Shown here: positions 62,319 to 64,000 of the stretch, one piece after another
Numbering within the stretch: the first letter of the stretch is position 1
Layout: every line of letters begins with the position of its first letter
Assembly (NCBI RefSeq): GCF_026409565.1
Contig: NZ_CP112881.1
Span: forward strand, 310,001 to 374,000
From: Sneathiella aquimaris
GTDB taxonomy: Bacteria; Pseudomonadota; Alphaproteobacteria; Sneathiellales; Sneathiellaceae
Direction of reading: 5' to 3'
Length of the DNA: 64,000 nt
The notes under the pieces: generated by a model
Seen by the model: the letters and a program-made list of their open reading frames with translations, nothing else
Database searches by the model: none
Told to the model about the DNA's origin: nothing
Translations under genes and position numbers: made by a program

Positions 62319-63968
62319 TTATTCCATGAACAGATTGCCATCAATCCCACTGTCTGGCGACAAGTAGCGGTCCTCAGACTTTCTCTGACTGTCAGGCTTT
62401 CCCAAAATCTTATGGAAGGCCTGATAATGTCCCACTTTTCTTTCATAGCTGCTTACATATAGATGTCGGCAGGTCAGAAGATACGTGACGGCATTTCGGA
62501 TATAGCAGCTGTTTCCTTGTTTATCGTTTCCCATTTTGGCATAGAAATATCCGCGATATCCAGCGTCTTCACTGATGGCAGCAATCAGCGCGCGCTCTTT
62601 TTCGAGGTTCCAGTCGCCTTGGTTATAGGAATTCGCAAATAGCGGAAGAAAACCTCGTTTTTCACCGGTCAAATCCAAACTATAATCCGAAATATCTGCG
62701 TATTTTTCGCTCAGATATAGATCGGTTGCGGGCGTCTCTGCTTCAACGCTGGGCTCACCATCATCGAAATACCGTGTTCGGGCATAAAGACTGATTGCGT
62801 CGTCATTTGTCAGTTTGGTAAAGCCATTATTGTCATGGGAGGCTTTGCGCATATAGTGTTGCGTATCGTTTGAACGTCGAACAGTACTGCCTGTTGCGGG
62901 TGGATGAGACATTGTTGTAATCAAAATCTGATCGATAAGGTCAGTTTTCTGTAATAGCGCCGCCTCGAATTTTGAATAGTCTTTTTCCATTGCAAAGTCA
63001 GGAAGACCCTCATGCGCTATTTTTTTCTTGTCGACCATCATGCTGTAGCCTTCAATGCACAATCCTTGTGTGCCTGCTTGTTCTTTTGTCAATTGGTCGG
63101 CAGGAATATGGATGAACCTTTTTGTTTTCGGGCAGGGGCTAAAATAATAAACGCCGCCCCCTGAATAGGTGTAGGCATACTGATCAATACCTGTAGGCGT
63201 CGCAATAATCCTTCGTAAATCAAGAATAATCGGCAATTGACGAACGAACAGATACATGTACATCAGCCGTTTGTTTTCATAATAGGATATCACATTGCCC
63301 GCAGCGGTTTTCGGAATGTAGTACCATTCGGTTTCCTGAAGCATCTCGTTCATGTGCTCAGCCGCGGGATTAAAGCCGTTATCGACCTGATCGGTACAAA
63401 GATGAAAACGTCCGTCCTCATGGGCAAGCTGGGAATAATCAAAATCCAGGTCATCAACAGGACCGTTTTTCTCATACGGTAGATCCACCATATCTGTAAA
63501 AATGGCTTTGATATAGGCAGAAGAATACCAGGCTAATTCCACATATATTTCCTGCATCTCGCTTTCGGTCATCACGGGAAACTCTTTTGAAATTACATGT
63601 GAAGTGACGTAAAAATCATCGTAAAAAGACAGTCTTTTAACGGTGAGGGCCCGGCAAAGCGTAAGATACCGCAGTGTGCTGGTTTCAGAGAAATAGACCC
63701 GCTCGAATTTGGTCGTCATATAACTGGCAGGAACGTCCTGTACATTTTTCCAAACCTCTTCAAGTGATTTCGGCTCGTTTGATGCAAAACCGGTCATCGT
63801 TGAAAGCGTTAAGGTTGAAAGGATTTCCAGAACAGTTTCGTACGCTTTTTTAAACGCTGGCATGGTATCGAGTTCAAGGGCCGGGCAGATATCCTGCTCA
63901 GGGATTTCCGGTATCTTCCAGTCAAATGTCGTGAATTTATGGGAAATCTTCTTGCTGATCTTTTTCAT
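62319..63968 (-). CDS. Unknown soluble protein, about 549 residues
   Basis: The sequence is acidic, rich in Tyr, Phe and Asp, and has no clear signal peptide or membrane helix. Notable stretches: helical EEVWKNVQDVPASYMTTKFERVYF and LRYLTLCRALTVKRLSFYDDFYVT in the first half; AYTYSGGGVYYFSPCPK with a sensor-like Tyr/Gly-rich loop near residue 265-285; TDLIDQILITTMSHPPATGSTVR in the middle; GYRGYFYAKMG near the end. The frame is open from the ATG at 63968 to the window edge, and that ATG has no ribosome-binding site, so the true start may lie outside. No family is recognised. Confidence 0.65.
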   Translation of the reverse strand: MKKISKKISHKFTTFDWKIPEIPEQDICPALELDTMPAFKKAYETVLEILSTLTLSTMTGFASNEPKSLEEVWKNVQDVPASYMTTKFERVYFSETSTLRYLTLCRALTVKRLSFYDDFYVTSHVISKEFPVMTESEMQEIYVELAWYSSAYIKAIFTDMVDLPYEKNGPVDDLDFDYSQLAHEDGRFHLCTDQVDNGFNPAAEHMNEMLQETEWYYIPKTAAGNVISYYENKRLMYMYLFVRQLPIILDLRRIIATPTGIDQYAYTYSGGGVYYFSPCPKTKRFIHIPADQLTKEQAGTQGLCIEGYSMMVDKKKIAHEGLPDFAMEKDYSKFEAALLQKTDLIDQILITTMSHPPATGSTVRRSNDTQHYMRKASHDNNGFTKLTNDDAISLYARTRYFDDGEPSVEAETPATDLYLSEKYADISDYSLDLTGEKRGFLPLFANSYNQGDWNLEKERALIAAISEDAGYRGYFYAKMGNDKQGNSCYIRNAVTYLLTCRHLYVSSYERKVGHYQAFHKILGKPDSQRKSEDRYLSPDSGIDGNLFME

Positions 63969-64000
63969 GGTAGTGGATTGTTTTGAAGAGACAGTGATTT

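Overview
The window looks like a stretch of an alphaproteobacterial chromosome, probably from a marine, aerobic, heterotrophic lineage. The reasons are the TRAP transporter, the ferredoxin-type indolepyruvate oxidoreductase, the dimethylglycine-dehydrogenase-like flavoprotein, the family relationships of the proteins and moderate base composition. Genus or order cannot be fixed from sequence alone. There is no intact tRNA, rRNA, CRISPR array, intact insertion sequence or integrase in the window.

Region 1 (1-4.3 kb) holds the end of a sugar-acid catabolic pair (2-keto-3-deoxy-gluconate-type kinase and a DgoA-type aldolase) and an MFS transporter cut off after about 245 residues. A compact two-gene AbiEi/AbiEii type IV toxin-antitoxin module with its own promoter and palindromic operator follows. 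A 3' fragment of tRNA-Thr(CGU) closes the region. Region 2 (4.3-6.4 kb) carries azoR and a divergent LysR regulator and ends in a second, decayed copy of the tRNA-Thr 3' fragment. Region 3 (6.4-18.7 kb) is a catabolic island: an FAH-family hydrolase, a minus-strand operon (MarR regulator, creatininase-family amidohydrolase, PanE-like reductase, SDR, M20 peptidase, DMT exporter) and a divergent five-gene Dpp/Opp-type ABC importer. Two copies of one palindrome lie in the divergent promoter. This region ends in a third tRNA-Thr 3' fragment. The three fragments in the same orientation suggest successive tandem integrations at a tRNA-Thr gene left of the window.

Region 4 (19-26 kb) is one minus-strand operon, iorA-iorB-marR-dctP-dctQ-dctM, that couples a TRAP importer to aryl-pyruvate oxidation. 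Region 5 (26.8-35 kb) has a choline/ethanolamine-kinase-like protein next to a dimethylglycine/sarcosine-dehydrogenase-like flavoprotein, then phosphoenolpyruvate carboxylase with a strong terminator and a glutathione-S-transferase-like protein.

Region 6 (35-61 kb) is a large Wzx/Wzy-type exopolysaccharide locus. It includes an initiating sugar transferase, three glycosyltransferases, flippase, polymerase, chain-length regulator, outer-membrane export protein, galE, two polysaccharide deacetylases, an AlgI/AlgJ-like O-acetylation pair, a GNAT acetyltransferase and methyltransferases. Its most unusual part is a pair of paralogous TIM-barrel, glycosidase-like domains. One is an independent Sec-exported protein (41992-43029). 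The other sits inside a 1015-residue protein with LamG-like, VCBS-like, cadherin-like and RTX calcium-binding modules (36417-39464). Two promoters in the locus share a TTACA-N5-TTACA direct repeat. Region 7 (61-64 kb) has a frameshifted beta-barrel-like gene and a large protein of unknown family.
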